A DNA stretch of 64,000 bases, taken from NCBI RefSeq assembly GCF_011806565.1, contig NZ_JAATOP010000004.1:124001-188000 (forward strand), written 5' to 3'. This document shows, piece after piece, positions 57,027 through 64,000 of this stretch (its first letter is position 1; every line of letters starts with the position of its first letter). The stretch comes from Marivivens donghaensis (GTDB taxonomy: Bacteria > Pseudomonadota > Alphaproteobacteria > Rhodobacterales > Rhodobacteraceae). A program made the position numbers and the translations under genes. The notes below the pieces were generated by a model that was not told the DNA's origin, ran no database searches, and worked only from the letters and a program-made list of their open reading frames with translations.

Positions 57027-57401
57027 TCAGTCGGCCTTCGCGCCGAAGCCGTGCATGCCCTTGGCCCATTGGATGGCGACCATCATGCCTTTCACCGGCG
57101 GCAGCATCGCGAGGGACATCACGATGGCCACGGCGCTGAGGATCAGCGCCAGCATCAGCGGGTTGTCGAGGAACTGCTGGTAGAAGAGGTGCAGCGCCAC
57201 GCCGAAGATGTGGCAGACCAGCAGGATGACGATATAGGCCGGGCCATCGTCCGCGCGCTGCGGCGTGAAATCGAGCCCGCAGCGCTCGCAGGCGGGCGCC
57301 ACCTTGAGGTATCCGGAGAAGAGGTGGCCCTCGCCGCAGTTCGGGCAGCGCAGGCGCATCCCCTTGAGCACCGCGTCTTTCGTGTTTCTGGTCTCGCACA
57401 T
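57027..57401 (-). CDS. DUF983 membrane protein with zinc ribbon
   Basis: A 124-residue protein: a C19-P-x-C22 ... C38-x-x-C41 zinc ribbon (R-C-P-N-C and C-E-R-C) then two membrane helices (about 54-74 and 80-104). DUF983 proteins occur beside cytochrome oxidase genes in alphaproteobacteria, but here it lies with the Nit1C cluster. It ends exactly where the convergent MocR gene ends. Confidence 0.85.
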   Translation of the reverse strand: MCETRNTKDAVLKGMRLRCPNCGEGHLFSGYLKVAPACERCGLDFTPQRADDGPAYIVILLVCHIFGVALHLFYQQFLDNPLMLALILSAVAIVMSLAMLPPVKGMMVAIQWAKGMHGFGAKAD

Positions 57402-57605
57402 TGTGGATCTCCCTTGATCGGAATGGGGGCGTCATTGCATGGCATATGCGTGCAGTCAATCGGGTAATTGTATGTGCGACATCCAGTCAATTCGCGCACA
57501 TGCCTGCCGAGGTGCGCGTCCTCTCAGCTTTCATGGCACAGGTCAGGTCGGCGCTGCTCTGGCAATGGCAATTTTCAGCAGTACCTGCCGTCTCTCGGTG
57601 GTGGC

Positions 57606-58657
57606 GGTCTTGTTGCGCTAATCGGACGTCAGGATGATCCGCCCCTTTCCCCGTGGGCGTCAGGCGACGGGTTCGATCTCGGCCCTTTCCAGGGCCGAGC
57701 AGCGGTTCATGATGGCGATGCGGATCTGGATCTCGGCGGTCTGGCGGTCGGGGTCTCGTGACATGATCCGGTCGCCGAGGAGTTTGAGGCGGCTCATCTG
57801 CGCCTCGATGCGACTTCGCGCGTGATAGCCCGCCCATTTCTTCCAGATGGACCGGCTCAGACATCGTGTCGTCCGGAGGATCTCGTTTCGTGAGATCGCG
57901 GCAGGGCTGTCCGGCTTCCAGGCGCGCCCGTTACGACGGATCGGGATGATTGGTTGCGCACCGTGTGCAAGGATCGCGGCATGGCAGCGACGGGTGTCAT
58001 AGGCACCATCGGCGGTGACGGTTTCGATCTCTTCATCCGACGGGATCTGCGACAGCAGCTCCGGCAGGATCGGGCTGTCGCCCTGCCTGCTCGAGGTGAA
58101 CTCGACCGCGCGAATGTCGCCCGTTGCGGTGTCCATCGCTAGATGCACCTTGCGCCACTCGCGTCTGCGCGTTGCACCATGCTTGCGCGAGAGCCACTCT
58201 CCATCACCGCGAAAACGGATGCCGGTGATGGCGATCAGGAGGTTCAGAGGCTGGCTCGAGCGCCGATACGGGATCTGCACCTGGATCCGAGCCTGCCGTC
58301 GGCACAGCGTCGAATAGTCGGGCACGGGCCAGTCGAGCCCGGCCATCTCGATCAGGCTCGCGACCAGGCCGACGGTCTGGCGAAGCGGCAGGCCGAACAG
58401 GACTTTCAACGTGAGACAGGTCTGGATTGCGCTGTCGGAGAAGGTCTCGGGATGGCCACGCTTGCCGCTTTGCTCCGCCTGCCAGAGCATTTCAGGATCG
58501 AACCAGATGGACAACGATCCTCGCCGCTTCAGGGAGGCGTTATAGTCGGACCAGTTCGTCGTGCGGTAGCGGGTGTTGGCAGGCTTGGGCATGCCAGCGC
58601 ATCTAACCATCACGATTCCCGACGGGAATCCATCTCACCGATATGTGCAACAAGGCC
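57606..58657 (-). mobile_element. IS5/IS903-type insertion sequence, 1052 bp
   Basis: Imperfect terminal inverted repeats GGTCTTGTTGCGCTAATCGG (57606-57625) and GGCCTTGTTGCACATATCGG (read from 58657 down to 58638) flank one transposase gene. Size matches IS903-group elements. The 9-bp flanks differ (GGTGGTGGC left, CCTGTGATC right), so no target-site duplication remains. The right end abuts the 28-bp repeat. Confidence 0.88.
57660..58592 (-). CDS. IS5-family transposase
   Basis: A 310-residue DDE transposase of the IS903 branch: N-W-S-D-Y-N-A-S-L-K-R-R-G-S-L near 11-25, the first D region G-D-G-E-W, T-A-D-G-A-Y-D-T-R carrying the second D, and R-S-R-I-E-A-Q-M-S-R-L-K-x-L near the end carrying the Y-(2)-R-(3)-E-like motif. 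The frame is intact, so the element could still move. Confidence 0.9.
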   Translation of the reverse strand: MPKPANTRYRTTNWSDYNASLKRRGSLSIWFDPEMLWQAEQSGKRGHPETFSDSAIQTCLTLKVLFGLPLRQTVGLVASLIEMAGLDWPVPDYSTLCRRQARIQVQIPYRRSSQPLNLLIAITGIRFRGDGEWLSRKHGATRRREWRKVHLAMDTATGDIRAVEFTSSRQGDSPILPELLSQIPSDEEIETVTADGAYDTRRCHAAILAHGAQPIIPIRRNGRAWKPDSPAAISRNEILRTTRCLSRSIWKKWAGYHARSRIEAQMSRLKLLGDRIMSRDPDRQTAEIQIRIAIMNRCSALERAEIEPVA

Positions 58658-58685
58658 CCTGTGATCCACCATCGTATTTCGGCCC
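58658..58685 (+). repeat. 28-bp direct repeat, copy 2
   Basis: Identical to 44389-44416, same orientation, starting at the first base after the IS right end. Confidence 0.85.
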
Positions 58686-58983
58686 AAAGCGGACTTCGTC
58701 GACACCGCGAGGCGCTGCGCCACTGCCTCTCCAAAGCTGCCGTTCGCAAGGGTTAAGCTTGCCGGTTTCGTTGCAGTCTTTTCTGATCGGCGGAGTTTCC
58801 CAAGATAAGGCACCAATTATTCAGCGAGCTACACGAAGGTCTGAAACGCAGTGCCGCTGCTGTCCGAGATCTGACCCTCTCTTCTCGCATGGACGGCCTC
58901 AACACCCGAGATGGTCGCTTCGACCGAATGGAACGCCCTAAAGCCCATTGTCGAGCTGATAATCAGCTGATGTAGCAATAGTA
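58686..58983. other. Non-coding stretch beside the IS
   Basis: No gene recognised. GCGGACTTCG at 58688 extends weakly the similarity to the copy-1 flank and to 49531. Confidence 0.4.
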
Positions 58984-59200
58984 CTATCTAAGCGTCGTGT
59001 TGAAGAGTTTGACCTGCCGGACCTCGACGAAACGGGTATTATCGATAAGTTCAGGATGCCGTTCATCGCCTGAAGGCCGGCTAGGTTGGCACCGCTCTTG
59101 TTGATCATGAACCGGTTGGGTATGACCGTAAACTCGATCACGCCAAACGCCTCTCTCAAACTCTCTGACAACGCTGACAAATAACGCGCGCTTGGGGAAC
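58984..59200 (-). pseudogene. Fragment of an IS6-like DDE transposase, frameshifted
   Basis: Minus strand frame one gives E-F-T-V-I-P-N-R-F-M-I-N-K-S-G-A-N-L-A-G, matching the I-D-K-S-G-A-N segment of IS6-type transposases; after about 59075 the match continues in another frame (I-D-N-T-R-F-V-E-V-R-Q-V-K-L-F-N), like the R-Q-x-K-Y-L-N-N motif, then stops. Only the middle of the catalytic domain remains. Confidence 0.6.
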
Positions 59201-59403
59201 GCCGACAGTGTGCGACAGAACCGAAATGGCTGCGACTGAACGAGACGCACAAGCTGATGCTGAACAATAACCTCAATATGCCCAGCGTCTCTTTCGAACT
59301 CGACTACCACTGTCCGCCCGAGTTCAGCCGCGGCTATTCCCGCCAATTCGGCAAACTTCCTAGAAGCGAAGTCGGCCAGATACGCAGGGGTGCTGCCGCT
59401 TAA
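59185..59403 (+). pseudogene. C-terminal fragment of an AraC-family regulator
   Basis: The frame ends W-L-R-L-N-E-T-H-K-L-M-L-N-N-N-L then F-E-L-D-Y-H-C-P-P-E-F-S-R-G-Y-S-R-Q-F-G-K-L-P-R. This is the second AraC HTH (F-S-R-x-Y-x-R-x-F-G-x-x-P-R). Nothing upstream continues it, so the gene is truncated where the transposase fragment begins. Confidence 0.65.
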
Positions 59404-59631
59404 GGATCATCGTGCCACAGTTTGCTAGGAAACGATCGCAGGTTTCTTATCGCCGCGTAGAGGCGATCTGACCAAGGCTCCGACCTCCCAATCCGTGACG
59501 AAGTGGTGCGGAATTTGGTTATCTCGGCGAAACCTCTGGACATCGTTTTGCCACGGGACAATCGATGCGCTAAACGTCGAAACCCTACCGGCCTGTAATC
59601 GTACGGCACACCTGCTACATAAGATAAAAGT
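59404..59631. other. Gene-poor spacer before the LacI gene
   Basis: No recognisable gene. Composition is more AT-rich than the neighbours; possible further remnants. Confidence 0.35.
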
Positions 59632-60669
59632 CTATGCAAATGCCGCAGTGCCAAGCGCAGTAGTGGATTTTCGCGGAATCAGGCTGGGCGTGATCTTGAT
59701 GACTTTCGGAGAGTTCTCACTGTCAGCAAGCAATTGAAGAGCGACCTCTGCTACACGGTCGAATGGCACCCGAACCGTTGTCAAGGGAACCGGCAAACGG
59801 CTGACAATCGGAATATCGTTGTAGCCCACCAACGAAATATCCTGAGGAACGGACAGTCCGGCCTGTGCAATTGCCGACATGCTTCCAATGGCGGTGTTAT
59901 CGTTGATCGCGAAAATCGCAGTGGGTGGATCGTCAAGGGTAAGAAGTGCGTGGGCTGCGGTTTCTCCGGACTCGATACTGAATGTGGACGGGATAATCAG
60001 TTCGGGTGCTGCAGCTATTCGCGCTTCTTCCAATGCCTTCATATATCCGGCAAGGCGACCGAGAGAACTGGTCGCATAATCGGGACCAGCTATGATGCCT
60101 ATCCGCTTGTGGCCCAGGTCTACTAGGTGGCGCGTTGCCAGATATCCACCCAACTGATCGTCCCCGACCGAAGCTGAGGTTTTACCATTATGGCGCAGGG
60201 CTAAAACGAAGGGGATGCCGCGTTCGCGTAGTTCAGCGGCAAGATTGTCGCCTTCGCGCGCAGTCGTCAGGATCAGGCCATCCACCCCGCGACGGATCAG
60301 GGCGTCCGCAGCCTCGCGGCTGGCCTCGGGGTTGTCGTCGGTGGTGGCCACGATAGCGAAGCGCGATTGTTGCGCGGCGGCGGCGCTGACCGCTTCGTAG
60401 AACATGGCCATAACCGTATCGGTTAATCGCGGAACGATGACGCCGATGGTACCGGTCGAGCCGCGCCGCAGGTTGGCGGCAGATAGATCGCGCACATAGC
60501 CGAGCTTTCGAGCTACGTCGCGCACATGGCGCGCCTTGGGTGAGTCGGAACTAGGAAGCCGTTCATCCAGCATACGCGACACCGTCGACTTGGACACTCC
60601 TGCCTCACGCGCAACATCGTGAAGAGTTACCCGAGCCCTTAATCTCGTTGTGATTTCTTCTTCCGACAT
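59632..60669 (-). CDS. LacI-family transcriptional regulator
   Basis: A 345-residue repressor. The HTH is V-T-L-H-D-V-A-R-E-A-G-V-S-K-S-T-V-S-R-M (14-33) with hinge near 60-68; residues 73-345 form a periplasmic-binding-protein-like ligand domain (I-G-V-I-V-P-R-L-T-D near 76-85). It is divergent from the lyase/TRAP operon and a perfect LacI-type palindrome lies between them. Confidence 0.92.
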   Translation of the reverse strand: MSEEEITTRLRARVTLHDVAREAGVSKSTVSRMLDERLPSSDSPKARHVRDVARKLGYVRDLSAANLRRGSTGTIGVIVPRLTDTVMAMFYEAVSAAAAQQSRFAIVATTDDNPEASREAADALIRRGVDGLILTTAREGDNLAAELRERGIPFVLALRHNGKTSASVGDDQLGGYLATRHLVDLGHKRIGIIAGPDYATSSLGRLAGYMKALEEARIAAAPELIIPSTFSIESGETAAHALLTLDDPPTAIFAINDNTAIGSMSAIAQAGLSVPQDISLVGYNDIPIVSRLPVPLTTVRVPFDRVAEVALQLLADSENSPKVIKITPSLIPRKSTTALGTAAFA

Positions 60670-60741
60670 CTTGCGACCTCCGGTTCAAACTCTTGTGCAA
60701 CTAAAACTATCACTTGACAGCGGTCGTTGGCAATGCACTTC

Positions 60742-60767
60742 TGGGAACGTTCCCGCAATCGTTCCCA
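60742..60767. promoter_or_regulatory. LacI-type operator
   Basis: GGGAACGTTCCC (60743-60754) is a perfect palindrome; TGGGAACG at 60742-60749 also pairs with CGTTCCCA at 60760-60767. A TTGACA box is at 60714-60719. The centre CG and the G/C flanks are typical of LacI/GalR sites. Confidence 0.8.
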
Positions 60768-60825
60768 TAATGGACACAGGCGCGGGTCGAACGGATAATA
60801 AAACGCATCTGGAGGAGATCCCGAC

Positions 60826-61767
60826 ATGCAACCCATGGACCTTCGTGGCCTGAACCCGGCCCCCGTGACGGCCTTTAACCGCGACGGCTCGCTAGACATC
60901 GAAGCGAACGTACGCATTGCCAAATGGCTGGCTAGCTTTGACGAGGTGAAATCGCTGGTCATCCTTGGCCACGCCGGTGAAGGCACTTTCCTGACCACCG
61001 ACGAGCGTCTCGAACTGATCCGCGCCTACAAGGATGCGGTCGATATCCCGATCATTGCCGGTATCACTGGCGAAGGCACCAAGGTTGCCGCCGAAGAGTC
61101 GAAGCGGTCGCTAGATGCCGGCGCCACCGGCGCTCTGGTTTACCCGAACCACGGCTGGCTGCGCTTCGGCTTCCAAAAAGGGGCGCCGCAGGACCGTTAC
61201 AAGGCGATCTACGAAGAGGGCGGCCTGCAGACTATCCTGTTCCAGTACCCCGATGCGACCAAGGCGTCCTACGATCTGGACACCCAGCTAGAAATCGCCG
61301 CGCAGCCGGGCTGTGTCGCCACCAAGAACGGCGTGCGCAACATGAAGCGCTGGTACACCGAGATCCCTGCGCTGAAGAAAGCCCAGCCGGACCTACAGAT
61401 CCTGTCGTGCCACGACGAGTGGCTGCTGCCGACGATGTTCGACGTGGACGGGCTGCTGGTCGGCTACGGCAACATCGCGCCCGAACTGCTGATCGACCTG
61501 ATTGCCGCCGGCAAGGCGCAAGACTATCCCCGTGCCCACAAGATCCACGAGCAGCTACTGCCCGTCACCCGCACCGTGTATCATCGCGGCTCGCACATGG
61601 AAGGCACCGTTGCCCTGAAGATCGGTCTGCGTCATCGCGGCTTGCTGGACCACGCCACGATCCGCGAACCCCTGAAGGACCTCGGCGAAGCCGCCGAGCG
61701 TGAAATCGAAGCAGCCTTCGATGCCGCCGGTATCGGCCGGGTCGATCAGGCTATGGCCGCAGAATAA
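60826..61767 (+). CDS. DapA-family lyase/aldolase
   Basis: A 313-residue TIM-barrel class I aldolase of the dihydrodipicolinate-synthase family. The Schiff-base lysine is K167 in C-V-A-T-K-N-G and the catalytic tyrosine position is Y141 in L-F-Q-Y-P-D. The G-x-x-G-E motif is H-A-G-E-G-T-F (49-55), as in non-DapA members. Its LacI and TRAP neighbours point to catabolism of a sugar acid or keto acid, not lysine synthesis. GGAGGAG precedes the ATG. Confidence 0.87.
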   Translation: MQPMDLRGLNPAPVTAFNRDGSLDIEANVRIAKWLASFDEVKSLVILGHAGEGTFLTTDERLELIRAYKDAVDIPIIAGITGEGTKVAAEESKRSLDAGATGALVYPNHGWLRFGFQKGAPQDRYKAIYEEGGLQTILFQYPDATKASYDLDTQLEIAAQPGCVATKNGVRNMKRWYTEIPALKKAQPDLQILSCHDEWLLPTMFDVDGLLVGYGNIAPELLIDLIAAGKAQDYPRAHKIHEQLLPVTRTVYHRGSHMEGTVALKIGLRHRGLLDHATIREPLKDLGEAAEREIEAAFDAAGIGRVDQAMAAE

Positions 61768-61825
61768 GCCACGCAGGCTGTCTCCGGTCCTGCCGGGGTC
61801 AGCCACCAAAACAAGGGAGGAAACC

Positions 61826-62830
61826 ATGTTCAATTTTAAATTTAACGGTCTGCGCCAAGCCGCGACTGTCGTCATTGCAGGCGCCGTCCTAACCACGTCT
61901 GTCGCGGCTCAGGACATTCGCATCGGCGCGATGCGCGAGGGGTCGTCCTGGTACGTCTTTGCCGCCACGCTCGAGCAAATCATTGAGCCCATCCTGGGCG
62001 ACAATTCGGTCGAGGTCATCGCGCGTGGCGGCGGCATCGCCAACCCAATGGTCGTTCAGGGCGGCAAGGCGGAAATCGCCCTCTCCAACGTGGCGTCTGC
62101 TGTCTGGGCCAGCGAAGGCAACGAAGGCGTTTATGAGGGCATGAGCGCTCCTGACATCCGCGCCCTCGTCGGCGGGCTGAACGACGTCTACGTCGGCGCC
62201 ATGGCGCGCAAGGCCTTCACCGATCAGCTGGGCACCACCGACTTGGCCGAGATCATGGCCTCGGGCGAGCCCGTTCGCGTACTGATGAAGCCTGTAGGCT
62301 CTTCGGCCGTGCCGGTCGCGCAGATGATCTTCGAGGGGCTCGGTACTTCGGTGGATCAGATCAAAGCCAATGGCGGTGATATCATCCAGGTCGACACCGG
62401 CCAGATCGCGGACCAGATGCGCAACGGCAATGCCGACATCTACATCGATACGATGATCAAGGGTCACCCGACGATCACCGAGGTCGCTCTGACCGCCGAT
62501 GTTGTCTTCCTCGACGTGCCCGCCCCGGCCATGGAAGTGCTGGAACAGAATGGCCTGACCCCCGGTAGCTATGGTCCCGAATGGTACAAGGGCCAGTCTG
62601 AGGCCACTGCCGGTGCGAATTTGGGCACGGTCCTGATCGCGAGCGCTTCGATGGACGAAGAAGCCGCCTATCAGATCACCAAAGCCATCATCGAAAACGC
62701 CGAACAGCTCAAGGCCTCGCATGGCGCCTGGTCGGGCTTTGACCCGAAGACGGCCATGCTACCCGAAAACGTCGGGATCGAACTGCATCCCGGTGCGCTG
62801 CGCTACTACCGTGAAGCAGGCCTTATGTAA
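61826..62830 (+). CDS. TAXI-family TRAP transporter substrate-binding protein
   Basis: A 334-residue periplasmic protein with a Sec signal (1-28, ending S-V-A-A-Q). The body has R-I-G-A-M-R-E-G-S-S-W near 31-41, R-G-G-G-I-A-N near 67-73 and A-L-S-N-V-A-S-A, typical of TAXI (TRAP-associated extracytoplasmic immunogenic) binders such as those for glutamate or sugar acids. GGAGG precedes the start. Followed by the fused permease. Confidence 0.92.
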   Translation: MFNFKFNGLRQAATVVIAGAVLTTSVAAQDIRIGAMREGSSWYVFAATLEQIIEPILGDNSVEVIARGGGIANPMVVQGGKAEIALSNVASAVWASEGNEGVYEGMSAPDIRALVGGLNDVYVGAMARKAFTDQLGTTDLAEIMASGEPVRVLMKPVGSSAVPVAQMIFEGLGTSVDQIKANGGDIIQVDTGQIADQMRNGNADIYIDTMIKGHPTITEVALTADVVFLDVPAPAMEVLEQNGLTPGSYGPEWYKGQSEATAGANLGTVLIASASMDEEAAYQITKAIIENAEQLKASHGAWSGFDPKTAMLPENVGIELHPGALRYYREAGLM

Positions 62831-62835
62831 GGCCA

Positions 62836-62871
62836 AAAGGGCATGGCCGGCACTCTCCGGCCATGCCTTTT
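62836..62871 (+). terminator. Attenuator between binding protein and permease genes
   Basis: A 10-bp stem GCATGGCCGG / CCGGCCATGC extended by A-rich/T-rich arms (AAAAGG / CCTTTT), loop CACTCT, ending in TTTT. It would reduce permease expression relative to the binding protein. Confidence 0.75.
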
Positions 62872-62903
62872 CCAATAACGCGAAGTGTTGACTGGAGGAG
62901 AAC

Positions 62904-64000
62904 ATGAGCGCCTTGCTGACCCAGAGTCCCGCCCGGACCGTCGCCTTCGCGATAGGTATTATCCTGATCGCGTTCCAGGTCTGGCTGCTATTCGAACCGC
63001 AGCAACCCTTATTTGAACGCCCCGTCCACCTGGCCGCCACGCTGGTGCTGCTGTTTCTTTACAAACCGCTGAAGTCCAAGGCGCTGCCCCGCGCCCTGCG
63101 CATTGCCATCGACGGGCTGCTGATCTTGGGCGCCGTTGCGGTGCTGGGATACTACATCACTGGGTTCGAGCGTCTGACCACACGTATGGAGAACGTCTCG
63201 CCGGTCTTCGGTACCGACATCTTCTTCGGTGCGCTGCTGGTGTTTCTGCTGCTCGAAGGGTCGCGCCGCGCGGTCGGTATGATCCTCGTCTGGGTGCTGC
63301 TGGCATTCATCGCATATGCCTTCTGGGGCAACGCGCTGCCCGGATGGCTGAACTTCCGCGGGTTCGGGATCGAAGCCGCAACCGAAATTACCACGATGAC
63401 CACCGCTGGCGTATTGGGCATCACCACCTCGACCTCGGTCAGCTTCGTCTTTTATTTCATCCTCTTCGGGGCCTTCTATTCAGCGGTCGGCGGCGGTCAA
63501 CTGTTCATCGACCTCGCCATCCGCGCCGCTGGCCGCGCCACTGGCGGAACCGCTAAGGCTGCGATCATCGGGTCCTCGCTGATGGGGTCGATCTCGGGCT
63601 CGGCCGTGGCCAATGTTGTCTCCACTGGAGTCTTCACGATCCCGCTGATGAAACGCACTGGCCTGACGCCACATCGCGCCGCGGGTATTGAAGCCATCGC
63701 CTCGACCGGGGGGCAACTGATGCCGCCTATCATGGGTGTAGCAGCCTTTGTCATGGCCGAACTGCTTGGCATGCCTTATGCGCAAATCGCCTTGGCCGGC
63801 CTGATCCCGGCGCTGGCCTTCTACTTGGCGCTGATCCTAGTAGTCGACCTGTCGGCCCGGCGTGAAGGTGTGCGGGCGCTGAGCGCCGCCGAAGTCTCCG
63901 AGACCGAAGCCATCGGTCCCCGTCTGCACCTTATCATCCCGCCGATCTTGCTGATCGGTTTACTGGTAAACGGCTTCTCGGCCTCCTATTCCGCTGTGAT
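62904..64000 (+). CDS. TRAP transporter fused small-large permease (TAXI type), truncated by the window edge
   Basis: The first 365 codons are present with no stop. About four N-terminal helices (the DctQ-like part, to ~115) are followed by the large DctM-like part: the segment G-S-S-L-M-G-S-I-S-G-S-A-V-A-N-V-V (about 228-244) and S-T-G-G-Q-L-M-P-P-I-M-G (about 271-282) are its signatures. This fused 4TM-12TM form accompanies TAXI binders. GGAGGAG lies six bases before the ATG. Confidence 0.93.
   Translation, partial: MSALLTQSPARTVAFAIGIILIAFQVWLLFEPQQPLFERPVHLAATLVLLFLYKPLKSKALPRALRIAIDGLLILGAVAVLGYYITGFERLTTRMENVSPVFGTDIFFGALLVFLLLEGSRRAVGMILVWVLLAFIAYAFWGNALPGWLNFRGFGIEAATEITTMTTAGVLGITTSTSVSFVFYFILFGAFYSAVGGGQLFIDLAIRAAGRATGGTAKAAIIGSSLMGSISGSAVANVVSTGVFTIPLMKRTGLTPHRAAGIEAIASTGGQLMPPIMGVAAFVMAELLGMPYAQIALAGLIPALAFYLALILVVDLSARREGVRALSAAEVSETEAIGPRLHLIIPPILLIGLLVNGFSASYSAV

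Noticed and set aside
58143-58664. Plus-strand frame across the IS
   Set aside because: Opposite the transposase and running into its inverted repeat; a shadow.

Overview
This is a GC-rich chromosomal window from an alphaproteobacterium, most likely of the Rhodobacterales (roseobacter group). That placement rests on an LdtR-type MarR regulator, an Rhizobium-type aspartate aminotransferase, MaeB malic enzyme, prpE and meaB (propionate/methylmalonyl-CoA metabolism), an FAD-dependent thymidylate synthase, small two-segment membrane proteins of a type common in this group, and TRAP transport. No rRNA or tRNA gene was found.

Layout. 1-26.7 kb is core genome: a MATE pump, aminotransferase, XRE regulator with sdhE, ldtR, gloA, a Slam-type outer-membrane protein translationally coupled to its probable surface lipoprotein, thyX, a cold-shock protein, an ArsC-like reductase, thrS, MFS carriers with alpha/beta hydrolases, a WYL regulator/RidA pair, an Lhr-like helicase, meaB, rpmB, a copper-chaperone pair, an LMW phosphatase and lepA. 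26.7-29.3 kb is a patch of very small genes: a broken basic-peptide gene, an AT-rich gap, a Phd-like protein under palindromic operators, and two copies of a cassette coding a small membrane protein followed by a 26-residue membrane peptide. 29.3-42.3 kb returns to core: esterase, glyA, nadK, CsbD, prpE, maeB and a tightly overlapped nucleoside-salvage operon cdd-deoA-deoB-add-upp.

42.4-59.6 kb is an accessory region. It opens with a frameshifted tniQ and a 28-bp sequence that recurs 14.3 kb away, directly beside an IS5/IS903-type insertion sequence. Inside lie a haloperoxidase/AraC pair, two further regulator/VOC pairs, and a complete seven-gene Nit1C (nitrilase 1C) cluster with its own divergent MocR-type regulator. 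The Nit1C genes (Sll0783-like, nitrilase, radical SAM, acetyltransferase, AIR-synthase-like, MSMEG_0570-like, flavin oxidoreductase) overlap in one operon. In other bacteria the cluster is tied to nitrogen starvation and cyanide/nitrile nitrogen use, but its full chemistry is not settled; it is the most interesting system here. A graveyard of transposase and AraC fragments closes the region.

59.6-64 kb holds a LacI-regulated catabolic/uptake operon: a DapA-family lyase, a TAXI-type TRAP binding protein and the start of its fused permease, cut by the window edge.
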